The notes under the pieces were generated by a model that was given only the letters and a program-made list of their open reading frames with translations, ran no database searches and had not been told where the DNA came from. Shown here one piece after another: positions 1 to 5,692 of a DNA stretch of 6,754 bases; within the stretch, counting starts at the first letter, position 1, and the number at the start of each line of letters is the position of its first letter. A program made the position numbers and the translations under genes. The stretch lies in assembly GCA_944389985.1 (NCBI GenBank), contig CALXON010000010.1, positions 1 to 6,754 on the forward strand, read 5' to 3'. This stretch comes from an uncultured Spirochaetaceae bacterium (lineage in GTDB: Bacteria > Spirochaetota > Spirochaetia > Sphaerochaetales > Sphaerochaetaceae).

Positions 1-952
1 TCGCCAGCTGATTGCCTCTGAATGTTCCTGCATGGGCTCCTGCCGTCCACACGTCAAGATCCCTGTTGTAGACAACGACGCTCATCGGCTGACTGCCTCC
101 GATAGCCTTGCTCATGAGTATGACATCGGGAACTATACCGGCTTCCTGGAATGCCCAGATCTTTCCTGATCTCCCCATACCGCACTGTATCTCATCGAGG
201 ATGAGCGGGATCGAGAGCTCTTTTGTGACTCTCCTTACAGTCTGCAGGAAGGATACAGGGGCAGGAATCACACCACCTTCGCCCTGGATGGCTTCGAGGA
301 TCACCGCAGCAGGTCTGGTGACTCCGCTCTCCGGATCCTTCAGCATCCTCTCGAAATAGGCGGAGGCTGCCTTCTCACCGGCTTCTCCTCCAAGTCCGAA
401 CGGACATCTGTATGAATATGGATAGGGCATGAACTGAACACCCGGCATCAGATTCTGTACCTTGAGCTTCGCGTTCTGGTTACCTGTAAGTGCAAGCGCT
501 CCATGTCCCATTCCATGATAGCCGCCTGAGAACGCCATGACAGTACCCCTTCCTGTAGCTGTCTTGCAGAGCTTTATCGCGGCATCTGTCGCATCAGTAC
601 CGGACGGGGAACAGAACTGTATCTTCGCGTTCTTTCTCAGCTCTTCTGGAAGTGTGGAGAATATCGTTTCGACGAATCTGTCTTTTACAGGTGTTGTGAG
701 ATCGAGAGTATGGAGCGGGGCGCCTGAGGAAATCAGGTCGGTCATCGCCTTGTTCACCTCGTCATCATTGTGTCCGAGCGCGAGTGTACCTGCTCCGCAG
801 AGGAAATCGAGATACTTCCTTCCTTCTGCATCCTCAACCCATGAGCCTTTGGCTCTTGTCAGTGCCACCGGGAATTTCCTCGGGTAGCTTCTTGCTGATG
901 ACTCAAAGTCATTCTGACGGTCAGTGAAGTACTTGTTTGTGTGAGTGTTCAT
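1..952 (-). CDS. dat: Diaminobutyrate--2-oxoglutarate aminotransferase (class III, PLP), 3' end missing
   Basis: Only the first 317 codons are present; the gene runs off the left edge, and the family is usually about 420-460 residues. The family transfers the 4-amino group between L-2,4-diaminobutyrate and glutamate via aspartate semialdehyde, feeding 1,3-diaminopropane/polyamine, siderophore or ectoine routes in the cytoplasm. Visible class III features are the PLP-phosphate site SGT (117-119), the ring-stacking pair YH (145-146), DEIQ with the pyridine-binding Asp253, the Schiff-base Lys282 in MSKAIGGS, and HAGTFRGNQ (307-315). Stretches such as LHTLDLTTPVKD (80-91) and MPYPYSYRCPFGLGG (175-189) match diaminobutyrate transaminases of the Dat type better than EctB as I remember them. 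The ATG at 952 follows AGGAAGGA, which sits close to the start. The partner gene (such as a diaminobutyrate decarboxylase) would lie off-window, so the pathway is unproven. Confidence 0.85.
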   Translation of the reverse strand, partial: MNTHTNKYFTDRQNDFESSARSYPRKFPVALTRAKGSWVEDAEGRKYLDFLCGAGTLALGHNDDEVNKAMTDLISSGAPLHTLDLTTPVKDRFVETIFSTLPEELRKNAKIQFCSPSGTDATDAAIKLCKTATGRGTVMAFSGGYHGMGHGALALTGNQNAKLKVQNLMPGVQFMPYPYSYRCPFGLGGEAGEKAASAYFERMLKDPESGVTRPAAVILEAIQGEGGVIPAPVSFLQTVRRVTKELSIPLILDEIQCGMGRSGKIWAFQEAGIVPDVILMSKAIGGSQPMSVVVYNRDLDVWTAGAHAGTFRGNQLA

Positions 953-985
953 TCCTTCCTAGTCCTTCATTCCATGAATATCATT

Positions 986-1032
986 CCGGCACAGCCGGTT
1001 CTCCGTTTTCGCAGTCTCCCGGCAACGCCGGG
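986..1032. promoter_or_regulatory. Two similar GC-rich inverted repeats in the aminotransferase leader
   Basis: The leader of the minus-strand aminotransferase gene contains CCGGC-ACA-GCCGG (986-998) and CCCGGC-AAC-GCCGGG (1018-1032). Both share the pattern CCGGC-N3-GCCGG, and the copies are 33 bp apart, close to three helical turns. They could be protein-binding operators or short RNA hairpins in the leader. Neither is followed by a T-run on either strand, so they do not look like terminators. A weak -10-like TATCAT (minus strand, 1050-1045) lies upstream, which would put both repeats in the transcript, but I see no convincing -35. Confidence 0.45.
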
Positions 1033-1086
1033 GTTGGCAGAGAGATGATAGCAGTGGAACCCTTGATTGGCTAGTAGGAAAATGAA

Positions 1087-1116
1087 AAATGCTGTCCCGG
1101 ATCAGAGACAGCATTT
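1087..1116 (-). terminator. Rho-independent terminator of the Hc1-like gene
   Basis: A perfect 10-bp stem, AAATGCTGTC (1087-1096) with GACAGCATTT (1107-1116), encloses a 10-nt loop. On the minus strand it is followed by a T-rich run (TTTTTCATTTT, overlapping the end of the stem). It lies 24 nt past the stop codon of the Hc1-like gene. It also separates that gene from the aminotransferase downstream, which therefore needs its own promoter. Confidence 0.8.
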
Positions 1117-1140
1117 ATGAAGATGAATATGACGGCTGAA

Positions 1141-1320
1141 TCATACAGCGCTGTCTTTCTTCTCCTGTATTTCCTTTCTTCTCTCCTTGCAGAGTTTGGA
1201 AATCTCGGCGAGTGCCTTTCTTGCCCTTGCAGCAGAAACCTTTACACCCTTCTCCTCAAATTTCGTGTTCTCAGCAAGATATGTCTCAAACTGAGCAACG
1301 ATCTCCTCATGAATAGTCAT
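1141..1320 (-). CDS. Small histone H1-like (Hc1-family) DNA-binding protein
   Basis: A 59-residue protein whose start (ATG at 1320) is set by AGGAG seven nucleotides upstream. The N-terminal half is acidic and helical in character (EE at 5-6, E12, E17, EE at 22-23). The C-terminal half is strongly basic with a regular Lys/Arg pattern: SAARARKALAEISKL (29-43) and KERRKEIQEKK (45-55). The charge split and the ARARKAL...KE.RKE pattern resemble the short Hc1-type histone-H1-like proteins of chlamydiae, Bacteroidetes and spirochaetes, which bind DNA and help compact the nucleoid. Chlamydial Hc1 is about twice as long, so this is a minimal member. It has its own promoter and terminator, consistent with a well-expressed monocistronic gene. 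Family assignment is by pattern only; a generic coiled-coil protein is the main alternative. Confidence 0.65.
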   Translation of the reverse strand: MTIHEEIVAQFETYLAENTKFEEKGVKVSAARARKALAEISKLCKERRKEIQEKKDSAV

Positions 1321-1350
1321 TCAAAATCTCCTTTGGCTTAAATTTGTATA

Positions 1351-1378
1351 ATGATACCACATAAGGGTGTCATTTCAA
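1351..1378 (-). promoter_or_regulatory. Sigma70-type promoter of the Hc1-like gene
   Basis: On the minus strand there is TTGAAA (1378-1373), a 16-nt spacer and TATCAT (1356-1351). Transcription would begin near 1344, giving a leader of about 25 nt that contains the AAAGGAG ribosome-binding site. The sequence just upstream is very A/T-rich, as in UP elements. Confidence 0.6.
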
Positions 1379-1398
1379 CTATATTGTGTAAAATATAG
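1379..1398. repeat. 7-bp inverted repeat abutting the Hc1-like promoter
   Basis: CTATATT (1379-1385) and AATATAG (1392-1398) form a perfect inverted repeat with a 6-nt spacer. It touches the -35 region of the Hc1-like promoter and lies about 20 bp after the stop codon of the glycosyltransferase. There is no adjacent T-run, so it is more likely an operator or UP-like element than a terminator; chance in A/T-rich DNA is possible. Confidence 0.4.
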
Positions 1399-1418
1399 AA
1401 TATTTCAGCGAAAGGACT

Positions 1419-2564
1419 TCATCTGATGTTGCGCCCTTTCCACTCGAATCCTTTTCCGGATAATCCCCTGAATAGTCCGTGGATATACATTGCGGAGAGT
1501 ATCAGAAGGGTGAACGGGCTTGAGATCGAGACCCTCTTCTGCCAGTCAAATGCCTTGCATGCGATGAACCATGCCGCTACGAAGAGGAATGCTCCGAGAA
1601 GCATCATCAGCACTTTCTCCGATGTTCCGCATACTGCAGCGAGGATGATGGCGACAGCAGGGGATAGCGCTATGTGGATGATCACCGCTATGGCGACAAC
1701 CGCAGGGAGTATCATCGAGGGCTTCGGTGGAATTACTCCTGCTATTGAGCGCTCGATTCCCTTGAATGATTCCTTCGCTGTCCTGTACATGAGACATGCG
1801 GAGTGCTTTGAGAGATCAACAAGCGAGTACTTCTTGTGACAGCGGACGAAGAGCCTGACTATTCCAATATCATCACAGATCTGTCCCCTGATCTTCTCAT
1901 ATCCTCCGGTCTCCTCATATGCCGATCTTTTCATCATTATGAACTGACCGATGGCAAATGAGGCTGCAGGAATGGGGAAGCGGTGGATGAACCACTGCGG
2001 GATGAATACAGTCGTCAGCATCATCGCTGACATGCAGATGTTTCCGAGGTATGAGTCGCAGAGCTCCTTTGGAAATCCTGAGATGATATCAAGTGAATGG
2101 GCATCCATCACGGAGTAGGCGTATGAGATGCAGTCGGCTTTGTGTATCGTGTCGGCATCGGTTGCGAGGATGTACTCACCCCTGGCTTCCGGCATGATCT
2201 GCAGCAGTGCGTTTATCTTCCCGTTAATATGGAGTTTCTTCTCCGGGTCGGTGCTGTATACCCTGATGCGGCTGTCCTTCTTCCTGTACTCCTCAAGTAT
2301 CTCACCTGTCCGGTCCGTACTCTGATCGTTTATGACGAGGATCTCTATGTTCCTGTATGTCTGTGAGATCATCGAGTCCAGCAGGTTCCCTATGTTGTTC
2401 TCCTCATTCCTCGCGGGAATCACTACGGATATGAGGGGGCCTTCCACCTTCTTCTCTGCGTTGCCCATTATCTTGAGGTATATGATGTTGAGAAGCACAT
2501 TCAGCATCGCGTAGATGCCTATGACCGACATGAGAGCTATATATACATCAAGCCATATTTCCAT
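1419..2564 (-). CDS. Membrane-anchored family 2 glycosyltransferase, CrtQ-like
   Basis: A 381-residue GT-A fold transferase that would move a sugar from a nucleotide-sugar donor to a lipid or glycan acceptor on the inner face of the cytoplasmic membrane. An N-terminal membrane helix (about 5-31) precedes SVVIPARNEE (46-55), INDQSTD (78-84), the metal-binding DAD (136-138) and the CDD motif (230-232), which probably contains the catalytic base. Three C-terminal hydrophobic segments (about 284-311, 318-337, 349-368) follow, and the protein ends in EWKGR. This layout and the WKGR ending resemble CrtQ-type (diaponeurosporenoate) glycosyltransferases, but the acceptor cannot be read from sequence. 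I chose the ATG at 2564 because GAGG lies six nucleotides before it. A TTG one codon earlier is too close to that site. GAGG overlaps the TGA of the upstream Wzi-like gene (8 bp gap), so the pair is almost certainly cotranscribed and may be translationally coupled. Confidence 0.82.
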   Translation of the reverse strand: MEIWLDVYIALMSVIGIYAMLNVLLNIIYLKIMGNAEKKVEGPLISVVIPARNEENNIGNLLDSMISQTYRNIEILVINDQSTDRTGEILEEYRKKDSRIRVYSTDPEKKLHINGKINALLQIMPEARGEYILATDADTIHKADCISYAYSVMDAHSLDIISGFPKELCDSYLGNICMSAMMLTTVFIPQWFIHRFPIPAASFAIGQFIMMKRSAYEETGGYEKIRGQICDDIGIVRLFVRCHKKYSLVDLSKHSACLMYRTAKESFKGIERSIAGVIPPKPSMILPAVVAIAVIIHIALSPAVAIILAAVCGTSEKVLMMLLGAFLFVAAWFIACKAFDWQKRVSISSPFTLLILSAMYIHGLFRGLSGKGFEWKGRNIR

Positions 2565-2572
2565 CAATAACC

Positions 2573-4408
2573 TCAGATAGAGTATTTCACACCAGCGGTG
2601 AACTGGAAGTCAGCTGCGAACCTGCCCTCGATGTTCCCCTTGTTCCAGATCATCAGAAGATCGGTTCTGGCATAGAGCTTCAGATTCCTGACAGGTTCCA
2701 GACCACCTTCAGCCGTGAGTATGAGATAGTGCGCCGCTGCGTTCTTCTTCACACCCTTCTGCATCAGATCATAGCTTCCTGACGACGGGGTAGAGGAGGA
2801 AGGTGTTGAAGGATCATCTGCACTGTTGTCATGTACCTTCATCCAGCGCGTGAACGCATCAAAACAGCCATGGACCATGTACATGATGTTTCCCTCTGCG
2901 TACCAGCTGTCATAGACCTCGTATCCTGCATTTATGTTCGCGACGATCGCGTCCCCTCCGAATCTATATCCGAGATACTGCAGTGCATACGATCCGAGTT
3001 TCTCATCTGTGCTGTCATCTGAGACGAACTCAGGGAACGCAACAATGAAGCTGTTGCCGTATCCTGCATCATCATAATCAGTGCCAGTATCTCTTATATA
3101 CATGTATGGATCTGTGTATGCCGCCTCGAATGAACCGTAGAGGACTCCATCACCCATCGGATACGAGAACTTGGTTCCCACCATGTATCCAAGCCCTGAA
3201 GGAGCTGTTCCCTCAGCAGTGTGTTCTCCTATCATCTGCAGCTCATCAAGTGCGAACTGTGCATAGAGGTTCCAGTGAGGAGCGACTGCCCAGTCAGCCT
3301 CAAGAGAGATGATGGAGTTCGCATTGCCCCTTATGTAGAAATTATGGAAGATGGCTGTAGGGCTGAGAACAAGAGGATCAAAGCTCTTCTCGTTCTGATA
3401 CATGATGCCTTCAGTGAGCGCCATGTTCACCTTGTCAAATATCCTCCACTCAAGACGGTGGGCAATGAACATCCTGATGCCTTCCCTTGAGAGAAGCTGG
3501 GAATATTCGGGAGCATAGTAGTAATTACCATTATTATTTAGCTTCATGTAGTTCATCGGATGGATGAACGCACTCATCGAGAATGTGTACTTGAATGAGT
3601 CCGTGAAGAATGAGACTCGCGTGTTGTTGTGGTACGGCACATGATCGCCGATGATGAAGTTTCCGGTCTCTCCCGGACCCCAGCTCATCCTGTCCCTTCC
3701 TATCGCCACATTCCACCAGCTTCCTCCGAACGATGCGAAAGCCCTGTACGGGAAGTTCATGTTGAAGTCGGAGAAGGCAGTAGGCGGGATGAAAATGAGG
3801 TTGTGCATGATCGGAGTGCCTCTGTATCTGTATCCGATGATGTTATTTTCATTCTTAGGATCTGGCTCTGGATCCGTGAGGCTGTGCACATGTCTCACCG
3901 TTCCGAGATCGAGAGACATGAAACCATACACTGAATCTGAAATCCAGGTCTCGAACGGTATGCTTGCAAGCGGAACCGGTGTGTTGTAGTCCCCGTAGAA
4001 AGAACCGGGTTTCATGGCATATTCGTCAGGAGAGGAGAAATCATCGGGGTTTGAATGGAGGTATACCTCACCTGTGAGATCAAGTCCGATACCGAATCCG
4101 AACATATCTCCGGGAATGAATCTCGGCTTTTCGGTTATCTCACCATATGCGTATGAATAAAGCCTTTCCTCCGCGTCACTGAGATTGCCCCTGTCTATTC
4201 TCGAAAGCATCAGCTCAAGCTCCGCAGCAGGCCACGGTCCTGTTGTCGATGGCAGCGCAAGTCCCTGTGATATATAGAGTTCCCTGATGGCTTTATATAC
4301 CTCAGAACCGACAGGGAATATCTTCTGTCGGTTTTCACCCACCGTGCCGGCCATCAGTGAGAAGGTCATCAGAGTGATGAGAATGAGTGTTAGGAGGCGC
4401 TTCTTCAT
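2573..4408 (-). CDS. Wzi-like outer-membrane beta-barrel protein (capsule/surface polysaccharide)
   Basis: A 611-residue exported protein. The signal peptide is clear: KKR, a hydrophobic core and SLMAG (17-21). After it, IFPVGSEVYKAIRELYISQG and a LSDAEERLY segment (about 31-86) look like the N-terminal region of Wzi-family proteins. GRDRMSWGPGETGN (237-250) followed by VPYHNN matches the conserved GR.R..WGPG region of that family. The remainder is rich in alternating aromatic strands and ends in FQFTAGVKYSI, consistent with a final barrel strand. A Ser/Thr/Pro-rich loop (about 527-545) interrupts the barrel. Wzi proteins anchor capsule at the outer membrane. The glycosyltransferase just downstream fits a surface-glycan role, though no Wza/Wzc partners are visible. 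ATG at 4408 is preferred because it starts the signal peptide with MKKR; a TTG at 4429 would add seven residues. Neither start has a recognisable ribosome-binding site. Confidence 0.72.
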   Translation of the reverse strand: MKKRLLTLILITLMTFSLMAGTVGENRQKIFPVGSEVYKAIRELYISQGLALPSTTGPWPAAELELMLSRIDRGNLSDAEERLYSYAYGEITEKPRFIPGDMFGFGIGLDLTGEVYLHSNPDDFSSPDEYAMKPGSFYGDYNTPVPLASIPFETWISDSVYGFMSLDLGTVRHVHSLTDPEPDPKNENNIIGYRYRGTPIMHNLIFIPPTAFSDFNMNFPYRAFASFGGSWWNVAIGRDRMSWGPGETGNFIIGDHVPYHNNTRVSFFTDSFKYTFSMSAFIHPMNYMKLNNNGNYYYAPEYSQLLSREGIRMFIAHRLEWRIFDKVNMALTEGIMYQNEKSFDPLVLSPTAIFHNFYIRGNANSIISLEADWAVAPHWNLYAQFALDELQMIGEHTAEGTAPSGLGYMVGTKFSYPMGDGVLYGSFEAAYTDPYMYIRDTGTDYDDAGYGNSFIVAFPEFVSDDSTDEKLGSYALQYLGYRFGGDAIVANINAGYEVYDSWYAEGNIMYMVHGCFDAFTRWMKVHDNSADDPSTPSSSTPSSGSYDLMQKGVKKNAAAHYLILTAEGGLEPVRNLKLYARTDLLMIWNKGNIEGRFAADFQFTAGVKYSI

Positions 4409-4447
4409 ACAGAGTGATGGTAGCTTCAATATATAGCTAAAGTCAAA

Positions 4448-4479
4448 TCATGTATTGCCCTATAGAGGTTTTTCATGTA
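4448..4479. repeat. TCATGTA direct repeat in a divergent intergenic region
   Basis: TCATGTA occurs at 4448-4454 and 4473-4479, exactly 25 bp apart. It lies between the Wzi-like operon and the divergent small basic gene. Such spacing could mark tandem regulator half-sites, but two 7-mers are weak evidence. Confidence 0.25.
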
Positions 4480-4495
4480 CAATCCCCCTCGTCGT

Positions 4496-4524
4496 TTGAC
4501 AATGGCCGGCATGACAGGTATTAT
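4496..4524 (+). promoter_or_regulatory. Near-consensus sigma70 promoter of the 56-residue basic protein gene
   Basis: A perfect TTGACA -35 box (4496-4501), an optimal 17-nt spacer and a TATTAT -10 box (4519-4524) give one of the best promoters in the window. Transcription would begin near 4531, leaving a leader of about 30 nt that holds GGAGG at 4548-4552. Confidence 0.75.
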
Positions 4525-4560
4525 CATGCAGTAGAGAAATCGCATTCGGAGGATATAGAT

Positions 4561-4731
4561 ATGGCAGGCAATGTATCAAAGAACGCTCATCGTGAAGGTG
4601 CAAAGGTCCTCACAAGCAGATGGGGCGGAGCTATCAAGATGAAGAGTGTCTTCGAGAACGGCAAGCTCAGGCATGTCGCATACTGCGAGAAGACAGGTAA
4701 TACAGCAAGAAAGCCAAAGGATCTCATGTAA
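4561..4731 (+). CDS. Small basic protein of unknown function (56 residues)
   Basis: I do not recognise this protein. The start is the ATG at 4561, eight nucleotides after GGAGG. An in-frame ATG at 4450 lies upstream of the promoter and is not a credible start. The product is basic (12 Lys/Arg against 4 Asp/Glu), soluble, without a signal peptide or membrane segment. It has the recognisable segments TSRWGGAIKMKSVF (18-31), GKLRHVAYCEKTGN (34-47) and a basic tail ARKPKD (49-54). A single Cys42 rules out a zinc ribbon. The basic character suggests nucleic-acid or ribosome binding, but that is only inference. It is monocistronic, with a near-consensus promoter and strong terminator, so substantial expression is likely. 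Codon use resembles the neighbouring genes, which supports it as real. Confidence 0.75.
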   Translation: MAGNVSKNAHREGAKVLTSRWGGAIKMKSVFENGKLRHVAYCEKTGNTARKPKDLM

Positions 4732-4752
4732 TCCTTGTGGATATTCTGTGAA

Positions 4753-4779
4753 GCTCATGCAGAGGCATGGGCTTTTTTT
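4753..4779 (+). terminator. Rho-independent terminator of the small basic protein gene
   Basis: GCTCATGC (4753-4760) pairs with GCATGGGC (4765-4772), with one G-U pair, around an AGAG loop. A run of seven T follows (4773-4779). It starts 21 nt after the stop codon and isolates this gene from the lipoprotein gene downstream. Confidence 0.9.
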
Positions 4780-4820
4780 ATTCCGCAGTGCATTTTATCC
4801 TACAGAAAGTCCTGCAGTTG

Positions 4821-4829
4821 TGTTATAGA
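4821..4829 (+). promoter_or_regulatory. Possible extended -10 promoter of the lipoprotein gene
   Basis: TGT-TATAGA (4821-4829) has the TGn extension plus a -10-like hexamer, and there is no convincing -35 at the expected distance. Transcription from about 4836 would give a leader of about 30 nt carrying AGGAGG (4851-4856). The upstream terminator means a promoter must lie in this 85-bp gap. Confidence 0.4.
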
Positions 4830-4865
4830 TATAGAAAGCATTGATGTACCAGGAGGTATATTTAA

Positions 4866-5639
4866 GTGAAAGGTAATTTTAGAGTTCTCATTCTGCTTTC
4901 AGTAGTTCTCATCGCTCTTGCAGGCTGTCAGAGCAGTGCTTCAGTATCGAGTACGGAGATCATCGCTCCGGCTCCTGTCGTGATTCCGGCATCTCCTGTT
5001 CCGGCACCGGCACCTGCTCCGGCAGCTGAGGAAACAGTCGCTGTCGCAGAGGTCCCGGTAGAGGCAGAGTATACATACATGGGATACACGATGAAGATTG
5101 CAGCCTATGACGGCTATGCGCTCATCACACTTCCCGCAGGTCTTACAAAAGCTGATGTCGATGCGTTCATGGCCGCAGAGGTCGCAGCATACGGCAGCAT
5201 GCTTGATGGAATCACATACTCATTCGACAACGATTCTGTCGTGAGGATCAGTTATCCTCAGGGTATCGGAGAGGGTGAGAGAAGGGCATATGTGAACATG
5301 TTCGCGACAGATGTCATCAGCATGGCTTCAGCTGTATTCTCGATTCCAGAGGGAACTCCTGTATCCGTGACATATTCATACGCCGGCTATACTCTTACTG
5401 CAGACATAGCAGACGGAAGCACGGTCCTAACATACCCTGATTTCATCACATCAGCTGAGGCAGAGGGCTTCTTCGCCGCTGAGAATGCCGCCTATGGTGA
5501 TGTCCTCGGTTCCGTATTCTATACGATCACAGGACCCGGCAGTGTGACATTCACATATCCTGAGTCCGTATCGATCAGCGATGTCCAGGCTTATACAGCT
5601 CTCTTCGTGACAGATCTCATCAACTACGTCGAAGGCTGA
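4866..5639 (+). CDS. Lipoprotein with two tandem copies of an unrecognised domain
   Basis: A 257-residue secreted lipoprotein. The start is GTG at 4866, nine nucleotides after a full AGGAGG. The signal peptide ends in a lipobox LAGC, so Cys21 would be acylated and cut by signal peptidase II, anchoring the protein to a membrane. Residues 33-68 are a Pro/Ala-rich tether. Two domains then align without gaps at an offset of 101 residues (69-153 and 170-254), by my count about 30 identities in 85. Shared landmarks are Y.Y.GYT, DG, FxAAExAAYG, YP and AYxxxFxTDxI. The Gly and Tyr pattern suggests a small mixed alpha/beta fold facing the periplasm or surface. I do not recognise the domain family and cannot assign a function. 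The gene appears monocistronic, with its own promoter region and terminator. Confidence 0.88.
   Translation: MKGNFRVLILLSVVLIALAGCQSSASVSSTEIIAPAPVVIPASPVPAPAPAPAAEETVAVAEVPVEAEYTYMGYTMKIAAYDGYALITLPAGLTKADVDAFMAAEVAAYGSMLDGITYSFDNDSVVRISYPQGIGEGERRAYVNMFATDVISMASAVFSIPEGTPVSVTYSYAGYTLTADIADGSTVLTYPDFITSAEAEGFFAAENAAYGDVLGSVFYTITGPGSVTFTYPESVSISDVQAYTALFVTDLINYVEG
5070..5324 (+). repeat. First copy of the duplicated lipoprotein domain
   Basis: This encodes residues 69-153, containing YTYMGYT, FMAAEVAAYG, RISYP and FATDVI. It aligns without gaps to the second copy, at roughly one third identity by eye. The repeat is clear in protein but degenerate in DNA, pointing to an old internal duplication. 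Confidence 0.85.
5373..5627 (+). repeat. Second copy of the duplicated lipoprotein domain
   Basis: This encodes residues 170-254, containing YSYAGYT, FFAAENAAYG, TFTYP and FVTDLI. It lies exactly 101 residues after the first copy. The linker between copies is about 16 residues. Confidence 0.85.
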
Positions 5640-5664
5640 GTGAGTTAATTAAAGTTCAGTACAG

Positions 5665-5692
5665 AGCCCTGTCAGCGATGGCAGGGCTTTTT
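5665..5692 (+). terminator. Rho-independent terminator of the lipoprotein gene, inside the convergent gene's 3' end
   Basis: AGCCCTGTC (5665-5673) pairs with GGCAGGGCT (5680-5688), with one G-U pair, around a 6-nt loop. A short T-run follows, ending at 5692. Its 3' arm, loop and T-run overlap the last codons and stop of the convergent YczE-type gene. Read on the minus strand the stem lacks a T-run, so it looks one-directional. Confidence 0.85.

Noticed and set aside
959..975. Tiny upstream ORFs (ATG-GAA-TGA and ATG-AAG-GAC-TAG) just before the aminotransferase start
   Set aside because: They are two or three codons long, with no ribosome-binding site of their own; chance in a Met/Gly/Lys-rich sequence is the simpler reading.
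953..1050. Known riboswitch in the aminotransferase leader, such as guanidine-II (paired mini-hairpins)
   Set aside because: The two hairpins have 3-nt loops without the ACGR tetraloops of that class, and I could not fit any other class I know.
1426..1839. 137-residue plus-strand open frame opposite the glycosyltransferase
   Set aside because: It mirrors the hydrophobic C-terminus of the glycosyltransferase, has no start signals, and the opposite strand carries clear family motifs.
3629..3989. Plus-strand open frames of about 100 residues opposite the Wzi-like gene
   Set aside because: They overlap the strongly supported minus-strand gene, have no ribosome-binding site or family signal, and reflect its codon bias.
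4450..4560. N-terminal extension of the small basic protein to an in-frame ATG at 4450
   Set aside because: The ATG lies upstream of the TTGACA/TATTAT promoter and lacks a ribosome-binding site, whereas ATG 4561 has GGAGG at good spacing.
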